Shown here: piece after piece, positions 16,946 to 25,184 of the stretch
How positions within the stretch are numbered: the stretch's first letter is position 1
Layout of the letters: every line of letters begins with the position of its first letter
Assembly (NCBI RefSeq): GCF_013393385.1
Contig: NZ_AP023239.1
Location: forward strand, 310,001 to 374,000
Length of the DNA: 64,000 nucleotides
Direction of reading: 5' to 3'
DNA from: Paenibacillus sp. URB8-2
GTDB taxonomy: Bacteria; Bacillota; Bacilli; Paenibacillales; Paenibacillaceae
Position numbers and translations under genes: made by a program
Notes under the pieces: model-generated
Databases searched by the model: none
Seen by the model: the letters and a program-made list of their open reading frames with translations, nothing else
What the model was told of the DNA's origin: nothing

Positions 16946-18454
16946 TTGAATTCCATTCAAGTGAACACGGAAATCCATGACATTGCTTTTCCGGAGCCGT
17001 TTGAGGCTTATCTGGGACTAAGAGAATATTTTGGATCGCGTGAGGTTTATCTGCTTGAATCGCTATCTGGTCCCGCCAAGGATGCACAAAGTACGTTATT
17101 GGGGTTTAAACCCATACTTACCATTACAACTCTTGGTTCAAAAATTAAACTGGATGGTGTCCGTCCTATTGTGGAAAGGGTAGTTCATGAAGCGCTGCAA
17201 GCCGGACTGTTGATTTCAGAAATTGATGGGATGCATTTAAAAAGCCGCAAAAAATTGTGGGATTTTTTTCGGTTTGTTCAATCCCAATTTTCTGTTTCGG
17301 TTCCTGACCCGGGCCAGTCTTTTTACTTTGGCTACTTTGGTTATTTGGGGTATGATACTGCCTGGTCTATTGAGGACTTGCCCTTTGAAATCCCGGTTAA
17401 TGAAAGCATTCCGGATGTTGTCATGTCCATTTACCAAGGACTTATCGAATTTAATTTGGTCAAAAATACAGCGCGGCTTATTATCAATCAATCTCCTTAC
17501 ACATGGGACAATATTCACTGTGAAGATATTATCAATCTGTTAAATAGACCCATTCCAATTAATACGGCAGATTTGGACGAAATTACGGATTCGGTCTCTA
17601 TAGATTTTACGGTCAATAGAGACCGTTATGAAGAAAATGTTAGAAAGGCTCTGGACTATATAGCTATCGGCGATATTTATCAGGTGCAGCTAGGGAATCA
17701 AATTAACATTAAAAGCACCATTGACCCTTTGATAGTATACCGGCGATTACGATCTCGAAATCCATCACCCTATATGTATTTGGCACCTTTTGGAGAAATT
17801 ACGCTTGTTGGCGCGAGTCCGGAAATGTACGTGAAAATTCAGGATAGAACAATTACGATGCGGCCTATTGCTGGCACTTGTCGACGGGGCTTCACTCTTG
17901 ATGAAGATGAGGAACTCGTTAGACAATTAAAAATGGATGAGAAGGAATTGGCCGAGCATATTATGCTGGTGGATTTGTGCCGCAATGATATTGGTCGAAT
18001 ATGTAGCAGCAAATCGCTTGAAGAGGAAGAATTAATAGCTGTTGAGCAATATTCGCATGTAAACCATCTCGTCTCCAGTGTAAGAGGGGAGCAACGAGCC
18101 GACATGGACATGTATGACATTATCGGGGCAACCTTTCCTGCAGGTACAATGACAGGGGCTCCAAAAGTCAGGGCAATGGAAATAATTGAAGAGTTGGAGA
18201 CGACGCGCCGCGGTCCTTACGCCGGTGCCCTGGGGTTTATTGATTTCAACGGTTTTGTCAATATGGCTCTTTGTATCCGGACCGCTGTTCATCAGGAACC
18301 GGATCTGTACGCAATACGCGCATCAGCAGGAGTCGTTGCCGATTCAAAGCCGGAGAATGAATGGAAAGAAACCTTTCATAAAATGGGTGCGCTATTCTGG
18401 GCGGTGACGGGAAAGGAGGTACTGAATGAGAGCGATAGTTATAGATGCATATGA
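16946..18454 (+). CDS. trpE: Anthranilate synthase component I-like chorismate enzyme
   Basis: 502 aa, the length of TrpE. N-terminal domain with the LLES motif (residues 37-40), which in TrpE lines the tryptophan feedback site; then the chorismate-binding domain with GDIYQVQLGNQ (242), GASPEMYVK and PIAGT at 307-311, HIMLVDLCRNDIGRI and TFPAGTMTGAPK. The Ala in PIAGT is typical of anthranilate (or ADIC) synthases; PabB has Lys (PIKGT). I therefore prefer anthranilate as product, but chemistry is not proved. Starts at TTG (GGAGAGTGAG upstream). No trpD, trpC, trpF or trpA accompanies it. Confidence 0.85.
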   Translation: MNSIQVNTEIHDIAFPEPFEAYLGLREYFGSREVYLLESLSGPAKDAQSTLLGFKPILTITTLGSKIKLDGVRPIVERVVHEALQAGLLISEIDGMHLKSRKKLWDFFRFVQSQFSVSVPDPGQSFYFGYFGYLGYDTAWSIEDLPFEIPVNESIPDVVMSIYQGLIEFNLVKNTARLIINQSPYTWDNIHCEDIINLLNRPIPINTADLDEITDSVSIDFTVNRDRYEENVRKALDYIAIGDIYQVQLGNQINIKSTIDPLIVYRRLRSRNPSPYMYLAPFGEITLVGASPEMYVKIQDRTITMRPIAGTCRRGFTLDEDEELVRQLKMDEKELAEHIMLVDLCRNDIGRICSSKSLEEEELIAVEQYSHVNHLVSSVRGEQRADMDMYDIIGATFPAGTMTGAPKVRAMEIIEELETTRRGPYAGALGFIDFNGFVNMALCIRTAVHQEPDLYAIRASAGVVADSKPENEWKETFHKMGALFWAVTGKEVLNESDSYRCI

Positions 18455-19025
18455 CAGTTTCGTATATATCATCTGTCAATATTTAATGGAAGCCGGGGTT
18501 CATGTGGATGTAGTGCGAAATGATCAATTGGATCTACCGCAGATAGAATATTTTGCGCCGGATCTTATAGTACTGGGTCCGGGTCCGGGGCATCCTGCCG
18601 AAGCCCGTTATGTGGAGTTGATACATCAGTATAGCGCTCGTATCCCAACACTTGGAGTATGTTTGGGTCATCAAGCGATCGGTCTTGCCTTCGGTGGCGA
18701 GATTGTACGGGCCGAACATTTGATGCACGGTAAAACAAGCCAAATTTATCATGATGGAAAAGGATGTTTTTCTGACGTCGAAAGTCCTTTCCGGGCGACA
18801 AGATACCACTCTTTACTCGTAAGTAAAGAAGGTTTTCCAGATTGCCTTGAAATCACGGCACAATCAGAAGATGACGGATATGTTATGGGATTAAGACATA
18901 AGGTATACCCCATTGAATCCATTCAATTTCATCCGGAAAGTGTGTACACTGAGCACGGGCTCGTTTTGTTTCAGAATTTTATTCGAAAATACGTAAAATC
19001 GTCACTGGGAACTCAATTGATCTAG
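18426..19025 (+). CDS. trpG: Glutamine amidotransferase, component II (TrpG/PabA type)
   Basis: 199 aa class I glutamine amidotransferase that supplies ammonia to component I. The nucleophile is Cys79 in LGVCLGHQ, with His169 and Glu171 in QFHPES; PGPGHP at 52-57 forms the oxyanion loop. All catalytic residues are intact. It overlaps the end of component I by 29 bases and has a near-perfect AAAGGAGGT six bases before ATG 18426, so the pair is tightly coupled. TrpG and PabA cannot be separated by sequence alone, and many Bacilli share one protein for both roles. Confidence 0.88.
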   Translation: MRAIVIDAYDSFVYIICQYLMEAGVHVDVVRNDQLDLPQIEYFAPDLIVLGPGPGHPAEARYVELIHQYSARIPTLGVCLGHQAIGLAFGGEIVRAEHLMHGKTSQIYHDGKGCFSDVESPFRATRYHSLLVSKEGFPDCLEITAQSEDDGYVMGLRHKVYPIESIQFHPESVYTEHGLVLFQNFIRKYVKSSLGTQLI

Positions 19026-19037
19026 GAGGAAATCATA

Positions 19038-19343
19038 ATGACTAAAGTACAACTTAATGCACATAGAAATGAAATTGATCGGATTGACCGTGAGATTATC
19101 GCCCTTATTTCAGCTCGAACTCGGGTTGTAAAAAAACTAATGGTTTTAAAAACTGACGAAGAATCGATACGTTCCTGTGATCGTGTTCAGCAGGTTCTTG
19201 ATAAGGTGAGCAAGCTTGCCGAGGAGAACGGACTGGAACCGGAAATCGCTGTATCCACCTATCAAACACTGATTAAAGTTTTAACCGACATGCAGTTAGA
19301 ATACTTTAGAAGTGACAAACTATCCAAAACAACTGAAGTTTGA
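19038..19343 (+). CDS. AroQ-type chorismate mutase domain protein
   Basis: 101 aa, all-helical AroQ fold. The first helix RNEIDRIDREIIALISARTRVVKKL carries the Arg and acidic positions of AroQ active sites. It is a stand-alone mutase, without a prephenate dehydrogenase or dehydratase. The family converts chorismate to prephenate, but members also act on 4-amino-4-deoxychorismate (PapB) or as isochorismate-pyruvate lyase (PchB). Beside a TrpE/TrpG-like pair, an aminated chorismate is a real substrate candidate. AGGAGG precedes the ATG. Twelve bases after component II. Confidence 0.85.
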   Translation: MTKVQLNAHRNEIDRIDREIIALISARTRVVKKLMVLKTDEESIRSCDRVQQVLDKVSKLAEENGLEPEIAVSTYQTLIKVLTDMQLEYFRSDKLSKTTEV

Positions 19344-19350
19344 GGTGTCT

Positions 19351-20787
19351 ATGGAATTAGCAGCCGGATCTTTGGGTAGTCCCATAATACATGATTTACA
19401 ATCCGCTCTTGCACTGATGGAACTGAACGGTGAAGAATTGCAATATATTAACCGGCCCACACAGGCGAAATATGAGCTTGCGGCAATTTACGCAGCCCAT
19501 GGAGGCGGCGTTCCTGTGGTCCCCCCTACCCAAAAAGGCTCGCCAATTCTGTTTGAACAGGTTATGCCTGCGAACAAACCGGTACTGGCTGGTTTATTTG
19601 GAACACGCAGGAGATGTGCTTTACTCTTGGGGGCTGATGAACGCCATATATACGATTTATTACTTGAAGCGGTTCAGCACCCAATAGAACCTCTGCGTTG
19701 TGAGAATCCTCCATGCGAATATGACATCCAATCGGAGGTTGATCTTCTGAAACTGCCCATTCCTACCATGACCCCTAACGATGCGGGATCCTATATAACG
19801 CTCGGATTAGTGGTGGCTAAGCATCCGTTAACGAATGAGATCAACATATCCATTCATCGTTTGTGGGTGAAAAGCAAAAATGAGCTCACCATTTGGATGG
19901 TTCCCGGTCGTCATTTGGAGCAGTTATACCTTATAGCGAAGGAGATGGGAGTTTCCCTTCCTATATCCATTAATATAGGATTGGATCCTGCTGTTTATTT
20001 TGCCTCGTGCTGTACAGGATCAATTGCTCCGTATGGATTTAACGAACTTTCCATTGCCGGAGGACTGCGCGGACATCCGGTTCATATTTCCTCTTGTCTT
20101 TCTAATAACGCGGAATGTATCTCTAATGCGGAGTATGTATTGGAAGGGGAAATCACACATGAGTATTCCCGGGAAGGAAGCACGGGAGACCATTCAATGC
20201 CGGAGTTTCTGGGTTATAACGGTAAAGCACATCCTCATTTGCCGATTGTAAAAATTTCTTCGATAAATATAAAAAGAGACGCTATCTTTCAAACCGTAAT
20301 CGGACCAGGTTACGAACAATCCAATCTTTTGGCAATTGGGATGGAGGCTTCAGTCGTTCATTTCGTTAGGAATCTAACGACAACCAGGATCATTAACGTA
20401 TATTGCAGCTCTGCCGGTGGCGGGCAGCTGCTGCTGTTTGCCCAATTTGAAAAGCTCACCGCCGAGGATGATGATGCGGTCAGACAAGCGGGGATAGCTA
20501 TCATTCATAAGTTCAGGATGATTAAGCAGGTCGTACTAGTAGACGAAGATATTGACCTTTTCAGTGAGGAGGATGTCTGGTGGGCTATGGCTACACGCTT
20601 CCAAGCGGACGCGGATATTATAGCGTTCACAAATCTTCCGGGATTTCAACTTGACCCATCCCAGAGTCCCGGTATGTCGCCCTCCATAACAATACCGGGA
20701 ATGACATCCAAAGTTGTTTTTGATTGCACAGTTCCCTATAACATGCGAAACCGTTTCATACGAACCTCTTTTTATATGACAAAATAA
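19351..20787 (+). CDS. UbiD family decarboxylase
   Basis: 478 aa, normal length for UbiD. Features: DLQSALALMELNGEELQYINRP near the N-terminus; DAGSYITLGLVVAKHPLTNEINISIHRLWV (the prFMN and metal-binding Asn and Arg region, about residues 140-170); ISNAEYVLEGEI and MPEFLGY, which bear the catalytic acidic residues. UbiD enzymes use prenylated FMN to (de)carboxylate aromatic or unsaturated acids. No UbiX lies in the window, so prFMN would have to come from elsewhere. An upstream GTG at 19312 overlaps the mutase; I prefer ATG 19351, with TGAGGTG overlapping the mutase stop. Confidence 0.85.
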   Translation: MELAAGSLGSPIIHDLQSALALMELNGEELQYINRPTQAKYELAAIYAAHGGGVPVVPPTQKGSPILFEQVMPANKPVLAGLFGTRRRCALLLGADERHIYDLLLEAVQHPIEPLRCENPPCEYDIQSEVDLLKLPIPTMTPNDAGSYITLGLVVAKHPLTNEINISIHRLWVKSKNELTIWMVPGRHLEQLYLIAKEMGVSLPISINIGLDPAVYFASCCTGSIAPYGFNELSIAGGLRGHPVHISSCLSNNAECISNAEYVLEGEITHEYSREGSTGDHSMPEFLGYNGKAHPHLPIVKISSINIKRDAIFQTVIGPGYEQSNLLAIGMEASVVHFVRNLTTTRIINVYCSSAGGGQLLLFAQFEKLTAEDDDAVRQAGIAIIHKFRMIKQVVLVDEDIDLFSEEDVWWAMATRFQADADIIAFTNLPGFQLDPSQSPGMSPSITIPGMTSKVVFDCTVPYNMRNRFIRTSFYMTK

Positions 20788-20801
20788 CAAAGGAGTTTAA
20801 T

Positions 20802-22017
20802 ATGAGCATACTACAAATAACCAAAGATGGGGTTTTTGGAGAAGGATCTCATGAGTTTGGCGGCAGTTACGTTCCAGAACAACTTGGACGGGCACTGGAC
20901 AAATTAAGTGAAGCTTTTGAAAAGTATAAGGATGATCAAGCATTTGAGATGGAACTCCAGTATTATGTATGTAGGGCGTCCCAACCCACTTTATTTTGCT
21001 GAACGGCTGACAAATAAACTTGGCGGAGCAAAAATATACCTCAAACGAGAGGATTTAAATCATACGGGAGCACACAAAATTAATAACACAATCGGACAAG
21101 TCCTTCTTGCTAAACGTATGAATGCAAAGAGGATTATCGCTGAAACCGGTGCTGGGCAGCATGGTGTCGCTACGGCAACTGTATGTGCGCTTTTTAACAT
21201 CCCTTGTACAATTTATATGGGCGAGGTAGATATACAGCGTCAAGCCTTAAATGTATTTCGTATGCAAACATTGGGGGCGGAAGTGGTTGCCGCCAAATCG
21301 GGAAATAGAACCTTAAAAGAAGCTGTTGATGAAGCTTTGGCGGATTTTGCAGAAAATTATGATAATACTTTCTATCTTCTTGGTTCTGCTGTAGGACCTC
21401 ATCCTTTTCCGCTAATGGTTCGCCATTTCCAATCTATAATTGGTCGTGGAGCCAAGACACAGATTCTAAACAAAGAGGGAAGGCTTCCAGATGTAATTAC
21501 GGCCTGTGTGGGCGGGGGCTCTAACGCAGTCGGTCTGTTCTATCCTTTTGTCGATGATCTTGAAGTTAAAATGGTTGGCGTTGAGCCGGCTGGAAAGGGA
21601 ATTGAAACCGGATTTCATGCGGCGCCTCTCAGTACCGGAAAACCTGGTATTATTCATGGATTTAAATGTTACGTAATGGATAAAGCTGAACAATGCCACT
21701 CCATTGCAGCGGGACTGGACTATCCAGGTGTAGGTCCGGAACATAGTTATTACAAACAAATTGGACGAGCGGAATACGTTTCCGTCAACGATGAAGAAGC
21801 ACTTAATGCTTTTTTGACTTTATCCAAACTGGAAGGGATTATTCCTGCTTTGGAAAGTTCCCATGCCGTTGCCTATGCGATGAAACTTGCACCGACAATG
21901 AGTAAGGATCAGATTATGATTGTGAATCTGTCCGGTCGTGGAGACAAAGATGTCACTCAAGTGTTTGAAATGATGCAGACGAATGAGTTCAAATCAATGA
22001 GTGGAATTGGAAAATAA
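20802..22017 (+). pseudogene. trpB: Tryptophan synthase beta chain, frameshifted
   Basis: The first 56 codons (FGEGSHEFGGSYVPEQ...MELQYYV) and the frame from about 20957 to 22017 ([12 protein letters not shown] onward) are consecutive parts of one TrpB of about 397 aa. Between them ATGT occurs twice in tandem (20965-20972). Removing one copy restores Y-Y-V-G-R-P in frame; as written, frame one stops at 21002. The PLP lysine (HTGAHKINN), [17 protein letters not shown] and LSGRGDKD are all intact, so the lesion looks recent, reversible or a sequencing or assembly error. No trpA is present. Last gene of the operon. Confidence 0.9.
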
Positions 22018-22053
22018 AGTGTAATGAGTAAAATATCATTGATAATTTTGCAA

Positions 22054-22088
22054 GCCTCCGGTACTTTGGAAATTACCGGAGGCTTTTT
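22054..22088 (+). terminator. Terminator of the ten-gene operon
   Basis: GCCTCCGGTA pairs perfectly with TACCGGAGGC over a 10-base loop, followed by TTTTT. It separates trpB from the MocR gene. Confidence 0.9.
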
Positions 22089-22099
22089 ATGCGTTTCAT

Positions 22100-22112
22100 A
22101 ATAACCGATTAT
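22100..22112. promoter_or_regulatory. 13-bp element shared with the operon promoter
   Basis: AATAACCGATTAT is the near-exact inverse of the element at 13952-13964 (12 of 13 bases). It lies about 30 bases before the MocR start, where an autoregulatory site is expected. Confidence 0.5.
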
Positions 22113-22143
22113 AGTTAAGTATATTTGGAAAGAGGTGATGGTA

Positions 22144-23682
22144 TTGTCACAGGAATTGCTAATTAGCATAGACAAATCGCTTCCTTCTCCATTAAGCCGG
22201 CAAATCAGTGAACAGATTCAAAATTACATAATCAGGGGCTTTTTGCGAAGGGGAGAGTCCATCCCACCAACGAGGCTGTTGGCCGAGCAGCTTCAGGTAT
22301 CGAGGACAGTTGTTCTCGAAGCTTATGAACAGCTTCAAGCTGAAGGATACGTGGAAATGAGAAGAGGGGCGGGAACCTTCATTGCTGATCTTGCCGCCGG
22401 AATCAACACGGATGAGGATATCATAGATACGGATAAGCATGCGGCTGTATTCATCAGAGCACCCAGCGTTTTATCTATCGGTAACTCGTCAGCCTCCGGT
22501 CTTGTGGATATTACAAATACCGTTCCTTATGATTTTCGTCATGGGGTGCCTGCTTGGGATGCTTTTCCTATGGATAAATGGCAAAAGGCTTTGATGCATT
22601 CATGCCGGAAGGCCACTCCCGAGACTCTTACTTATGGTCCGGCGGAAGGCTCCCTTGCTTTACGTGAAGAAATAGCGCGCCTCGTCCGTTCAACCCGCTG
22701 CATTCCGGCTGTACCTGAACAAATTGTGATTACCGCAGGCGCAACGCAGGCACTGGACATTTTGTCCAGATTATGTCTGCAGGAGGGTGAGCAAGTAGTC
22801 GTTGAAGATCCAGCCCATACCGTACTGCGCGAAATATTCAGCTTCTCGGGCGGAACGGTAATTCCCGTACCTGTTGACCAAGAAGGATTGTGTGTAGATC
22901 GAATTGAACAAAGCATCGCCAGACACCGTAAAGATACTGCGGGGAAGACGAAGCTCCTTTACGTAACTCCTTCCCATCAGTTTCCTATGGGAGTAACCCT
23001 TTCATTGAACCGAAGAATCGAGATGTTAAACTGGGCCGGAAATAACGGAGCGCTCATTATCGAGGACGATTATGATAGCGAGTACCGGTATGTGGGTCAA
23101 AAGATGTCTGCACTTGCAGGACTGGATTCAGGAGGCATTGTTGTTTATGTAGGAAGCTTCAGCAAAGTTTTGTTCCCCGCCTTGCGGATCGGATATGCTA
23201 TTCTGCCTTTATCCTTGGTTAAGCCGTTTCTGGCAGTAAAATGGATTACGGATCGGATGTCCCCTACCCTGGAACAGGATGCATTGGCCGAGTTCATCCG
23301 ATCCGGGCAATATGCCAAGCATGTTAATCAAATGGGCAAATTGTATTCTGTAAGAAGGGCCTGTCTGGTAAGGGCGCTGAATGAAGAGTTTGGAAAGCGA
23401 GTGTGTTATTTTGGTGACGAGGCGGGACTTCATCTGTTAATTCAACTGGACACTGCAGCGGATGAGGAAACCATCGCCGGAAAAGCGATTCAGTATGGTA
23501 CCAAGATCTATCCCGCATCCCAATACTTTTCTGATCATAAGCCCAATCGAGCTACATTTCTACTCGGTTACTCAAATCTGTCCGAGACACAAATTCGGAA
23601 TGGCATTCGGAAGATGGCGTGTGCAGAAGCTGAAGTAACCCGGGAAAAGCGCGTATACAGCTCGAAAGAAGAGACAGAATGA
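22144..23682 (+). CDS. MocR-type PLP-dependent transcriptional regulator
   Basis: 512 aa. N-terminal GntR winged helix (residues 10-80: PLSRQISEQIQNYIIRGFLRRGESIPPTRLLAEQLQVSRTVV..., shown here in part) joined to a full-length class I aminotransferase-like domain. EDDYDSEYRY and VGSFSKVLFPALRIGY contain the PLP Lys of MocR/GabR proteins. Such regulators sense PLP, amino acids or amino acid-like ligands and often activate a neighbouring operon from direct repeats. AGAGGTGA is best spaced for TTG 22144; GTG 22135 or ATG 22138 would be too close. Its likely target is the upstream operon, and possibly itself. Confidence 0.9.
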   Translation: MSQELLISIDKSLPSPLSRQISEQIQNYIIRGFLRRGESIPPTRLLAEQLQVSRTVVLEAYEQLQAEGYVEMRRGAGTFIADLAAGINTDEDIIDTDKHAAVFIRAPSVLSIGNSSASGLVDITNTVPYDFRHGVPAWDAFPMDKWQKALMHSCRKATPETLTYGPAEGSLALREEIARLVRSTRCIPAVPEQIVITAGATQALDILSRLCLQEGEQVVVEDPAHTVLREIFSFSGGTVIPVPVDQEGLCVDRIEQSIARHRKDTAGKTKLLYVTPSHQFPMGVTLSLNRRIEMLNWAGNNGALIIEDDYDSEYRYVGQKMSALAGLDSGGIVVYVGSFSKVLFPALRIGYAILPLSLVKPFLAVKWITDRMSPTLEQDALAEFIRSGQYAKHVNQMGKLYSVRRACLVRALNEEFGKRVCYFGDEAGLHLLIQLDTAADEETIAGKAIQYGTKIYPASQYFSDHKPNRATFLLGYSNLSETQIRNGIRKMACAEAEVTREKRVYSSKEETE

Positions 23683-24247
23683 CTTTTAAATAAGAAAATC
23701 AAACAGTTCTCCCATTGCTTGGCGTAGACTGGGATTGAGGCATAAATCGCTTTGGCTTGTTCTTCATGATAAGTGTGCGAGGTCAGATTTCGGTCCCAAG
23801 CATTTCAATTCCATGTATTCTCATCCTGTATCCAGTGAGCTACGTAGGCCGCTGTAAAACGGCTGGCAGAGTTTCGGCTTTGATAAGCCAGCTTCCTTTG
23901 TAATGTCTTCCAGCATAATTCAATTACTGAAAGCCGAGGGAGGTCGCATATATCGGCCAGCGTTAAGCCGCAAAGCTCGGTAGGACCAAGACCTGCGGTG
24001 GCTTGGCTGACTGGAAACCCTCCTTTAATTAAGGGGAGAATTCCCGCTCATTGCGTTTACTTATAGACGCTCATCCGGCGGCGATGGCTTGAAGCTCCGG
24101 TGATGGCTCAGCAGCAGGTGGCCGCTTATGGCCCTAAGCTTTTCGGATGCAAAGTCCGGGCATGCTTCGAAGCCAAGGCTCCACGTTGGTGGGGCTATTT
24201 TAAGATATGAGAAAGCTTCTGTGCCCGGCGGCATGATATCACGCATT
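23683..24247. other. Gap with possible gene remnant and repeat fragment
   Basis: No intact gene is seen. On the minus strand about 23810-23975 reads without a stop as a protein-like segment (…LADICDLPRL…, AYVAHWIQDENTW) and a second frame closer to 23695 ends in a plausible C-terminus (SLRQAMGELFDFLI). This could be a decayed coding sequence, family unknown. A TTTAATTAAGGGGAGAATTCCC word near 24024-24045 resembles the repeat at 7791-7922. The gap also marks the right edge of the AT-rich island. Confidence 0.4.
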
Positions 24248-24667
24248 TCACATAACCTTGCTGTATTTAACGATGTAATAATAACGGATGCTGTAAGAGA
24301 ATACATAGAACGCCACCACGGCAAGAGTCATCCAAAGAGGCGAATCCGCAAGGATCATTATAAAGGGAAGGATCACCATGGCATTGATCGTAATATCAAA
24401 AGCCTTGGCCTTCGACAAGTTATTGATAGAGACGCTTCGTTCATCCCCGGCTTCAATATCCTGCTGTTTCTTGAGCGCCGGGTGCTTGGCATAGTAGCGA
24501 ATGATCAAAAGGTTGGCAATGCTCATGCCGATCAGGCCGGCGCCTACGCCTATGCACACACCGGATACGTTCCTTGCCATCTCTCCTCCTGCCAATATAG
24601 CAATAGCCAACAGCAGAACCCCCGTTGCCAGTACCATAACATTGCGCGCAGCAGAGCCTTTTTTCAC
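24248..24667 (-). CDS. Small membrane protein paired with XRE regulator
   Basis: 139 aa with four predicted hydrophobic helices (about residues 8-28, 33-55, 88-107 and 110-130) and a charged loop between the second and third. The layout is like the DUF2178-type membrane proteins that accompany small XRE regulators in Firmicutes and Archaea. Function unknown. It follows the regulator by three bases, so both are in one transcript. Confidence 0.75.
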   Translation of the reverse strand: MKKGSAARNVMVLATGVLLLAIAILAGGEMARNVSGVCIGVGAGLIGMSIANLLIIRYYAKHPALKKQQDIEAGDERSVSINNLSKAKAFDITINAMVILPFIMILADSPLWMTLAVVAFYVFSYSIRYYYIVKYSKVM

Positions 24668-24670
24668 AAG

Positions 24671-24868
24671 CTATTCCTCCTCATAGATAAAAATCTCCTC
24701 AATCGGCAGCTTGAAATAGCGAGCGATCTTGAACGCCAAAATAATGGAGGGATTGTAGCGCCCGTTCTCCAGCGAGCCTATCGTCTGTCTGGAAACCGAC
24801 AAAGCCTCGGCCAATTCCTCCTGCTTGATTCCCTGTTGTTTTCGGATCTCCTCCAGACGGTTTTTCAA
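24671..24868 (-). CDS. XRE family transcriptional regulator
   Basis: 65 aa, a single Cro/CI helix-turn-helix: RLEEIRKQQGIKQEELAEALSVSRQTIGSLENGRYNPS, closing with FKLPIEEIFIYEE. This short form is common upstream of small membrane protein genes. I place the start at TTG 24868 because GAGGTG lies six bases before it; a GTG at 24874 is part of that ribosome site. The promoter is flanked by a perfect 12-bp inverted repeat, a probable autoregulatory operator. Confidence 0.88.
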   Translation of the reverse strand: MKNRLEEIRKQQGIKQEELAEALSVSRQTIGSLENGRYNPSIILAFKIARYFKLPIEEIFIYEEE

Positions 24869-24884
24869 TATCACACCTCTATCT

Positions 24885-24954
24885 CAATGGAAAGTAAGCT
24901 TTACATATTCAATATAACATCTACCGCCAGGGATGTAAATCCTACTTTCCATTG
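24885..24954 (-). promoter_or_regulatory. Promoter framed by a 12-bp inverted repeat
   Basis: On the minus strand TTTACA (24939-24934), 17 bp and TATATT (24916-24911) make a good sigma-A promoter. CAATGGAAAGTA at 24885-24896 and TACTTTCCATTG at 24943-24954 are perfect inverted copies on either side, as if two regulator dimers or a loop covered the promoter. Confidence 0.7.
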
Positions 24955-25017
24955 TGGGTATTCTATACACAGAATCTAAGGTACCGTGCAGATGGTCACC
25001 CAATGCAAATAAAAAAA

Positions 25018-25031
25018 TGATAGCGCTTTAA
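25018..25031. promoter_or_regulatory. cre-like site
   Basis: TGATAGCGCTTTAA matches the CcpA consensus core (AGCGCT flanked by TG and A) at about 10 of 14 positions. It lies ten bases upstream of the -35 of a sugar operon, a common place for catabolite control. Confidence 0.45.
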
Positions 25032-25040
25032 AGAAAGGGC

Positions 25041-25069
25041 TTGCAAAGAACGGAAGGCTGGATTATAAT
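25041..25069 (+). promoter_or_regulatory. Sigma-A promoter of the sugar catabolic operon
   Basis: TTGCAA at 25041-25046, a 17-bp spacer and perfect TATAAT at 25064-25069. Transcription would start near 25076, just before the tandem operator. Confidence 0.85.
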
Positions 25070-25083
25070 TTGGTCATAAACAG

Positions 25084-25109
25084 TAAACCGATTTACTAAA
25101 CCGATTTAC
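25084..25109. promoter_or_regulatory. Perfect 13-bp tandem operator
   Basis: TAAACCGATTTAC occurs twice with no gap (25084-25096 and 25097-25109). With the preceding G, each half is a GTAAA-N4-TTTAC-like dyad, the form of many LacI-family sites. It lies directly downstream of the transcription start, so a bound repressor would block elongation. Confidence 0.7.
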
Positions 25110-25184
25110 AAATACTACGATCTGGCGACTATATCCAGCACAATCCGACATTAACGGTCTGCAAATTGCATGAAGGAGGACGTT

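Noticed and set aside
16946..18454. Component I considered as PabB (aminodeoxychorismate synthase)
   Set aside because: The catalytic Lys of PIKGT is Ala here; anthranilate or ADIC synthase is more likely, although product assay is needed.
23683..24060. Possible insertion-sequence remnant at the right edge of the AT-rich island
   Set aside because: Protein-like fragments are visible on the minus strand, but I could find no transposase motif, terminal inverted repeats or target duplication, so no mobile element is called.
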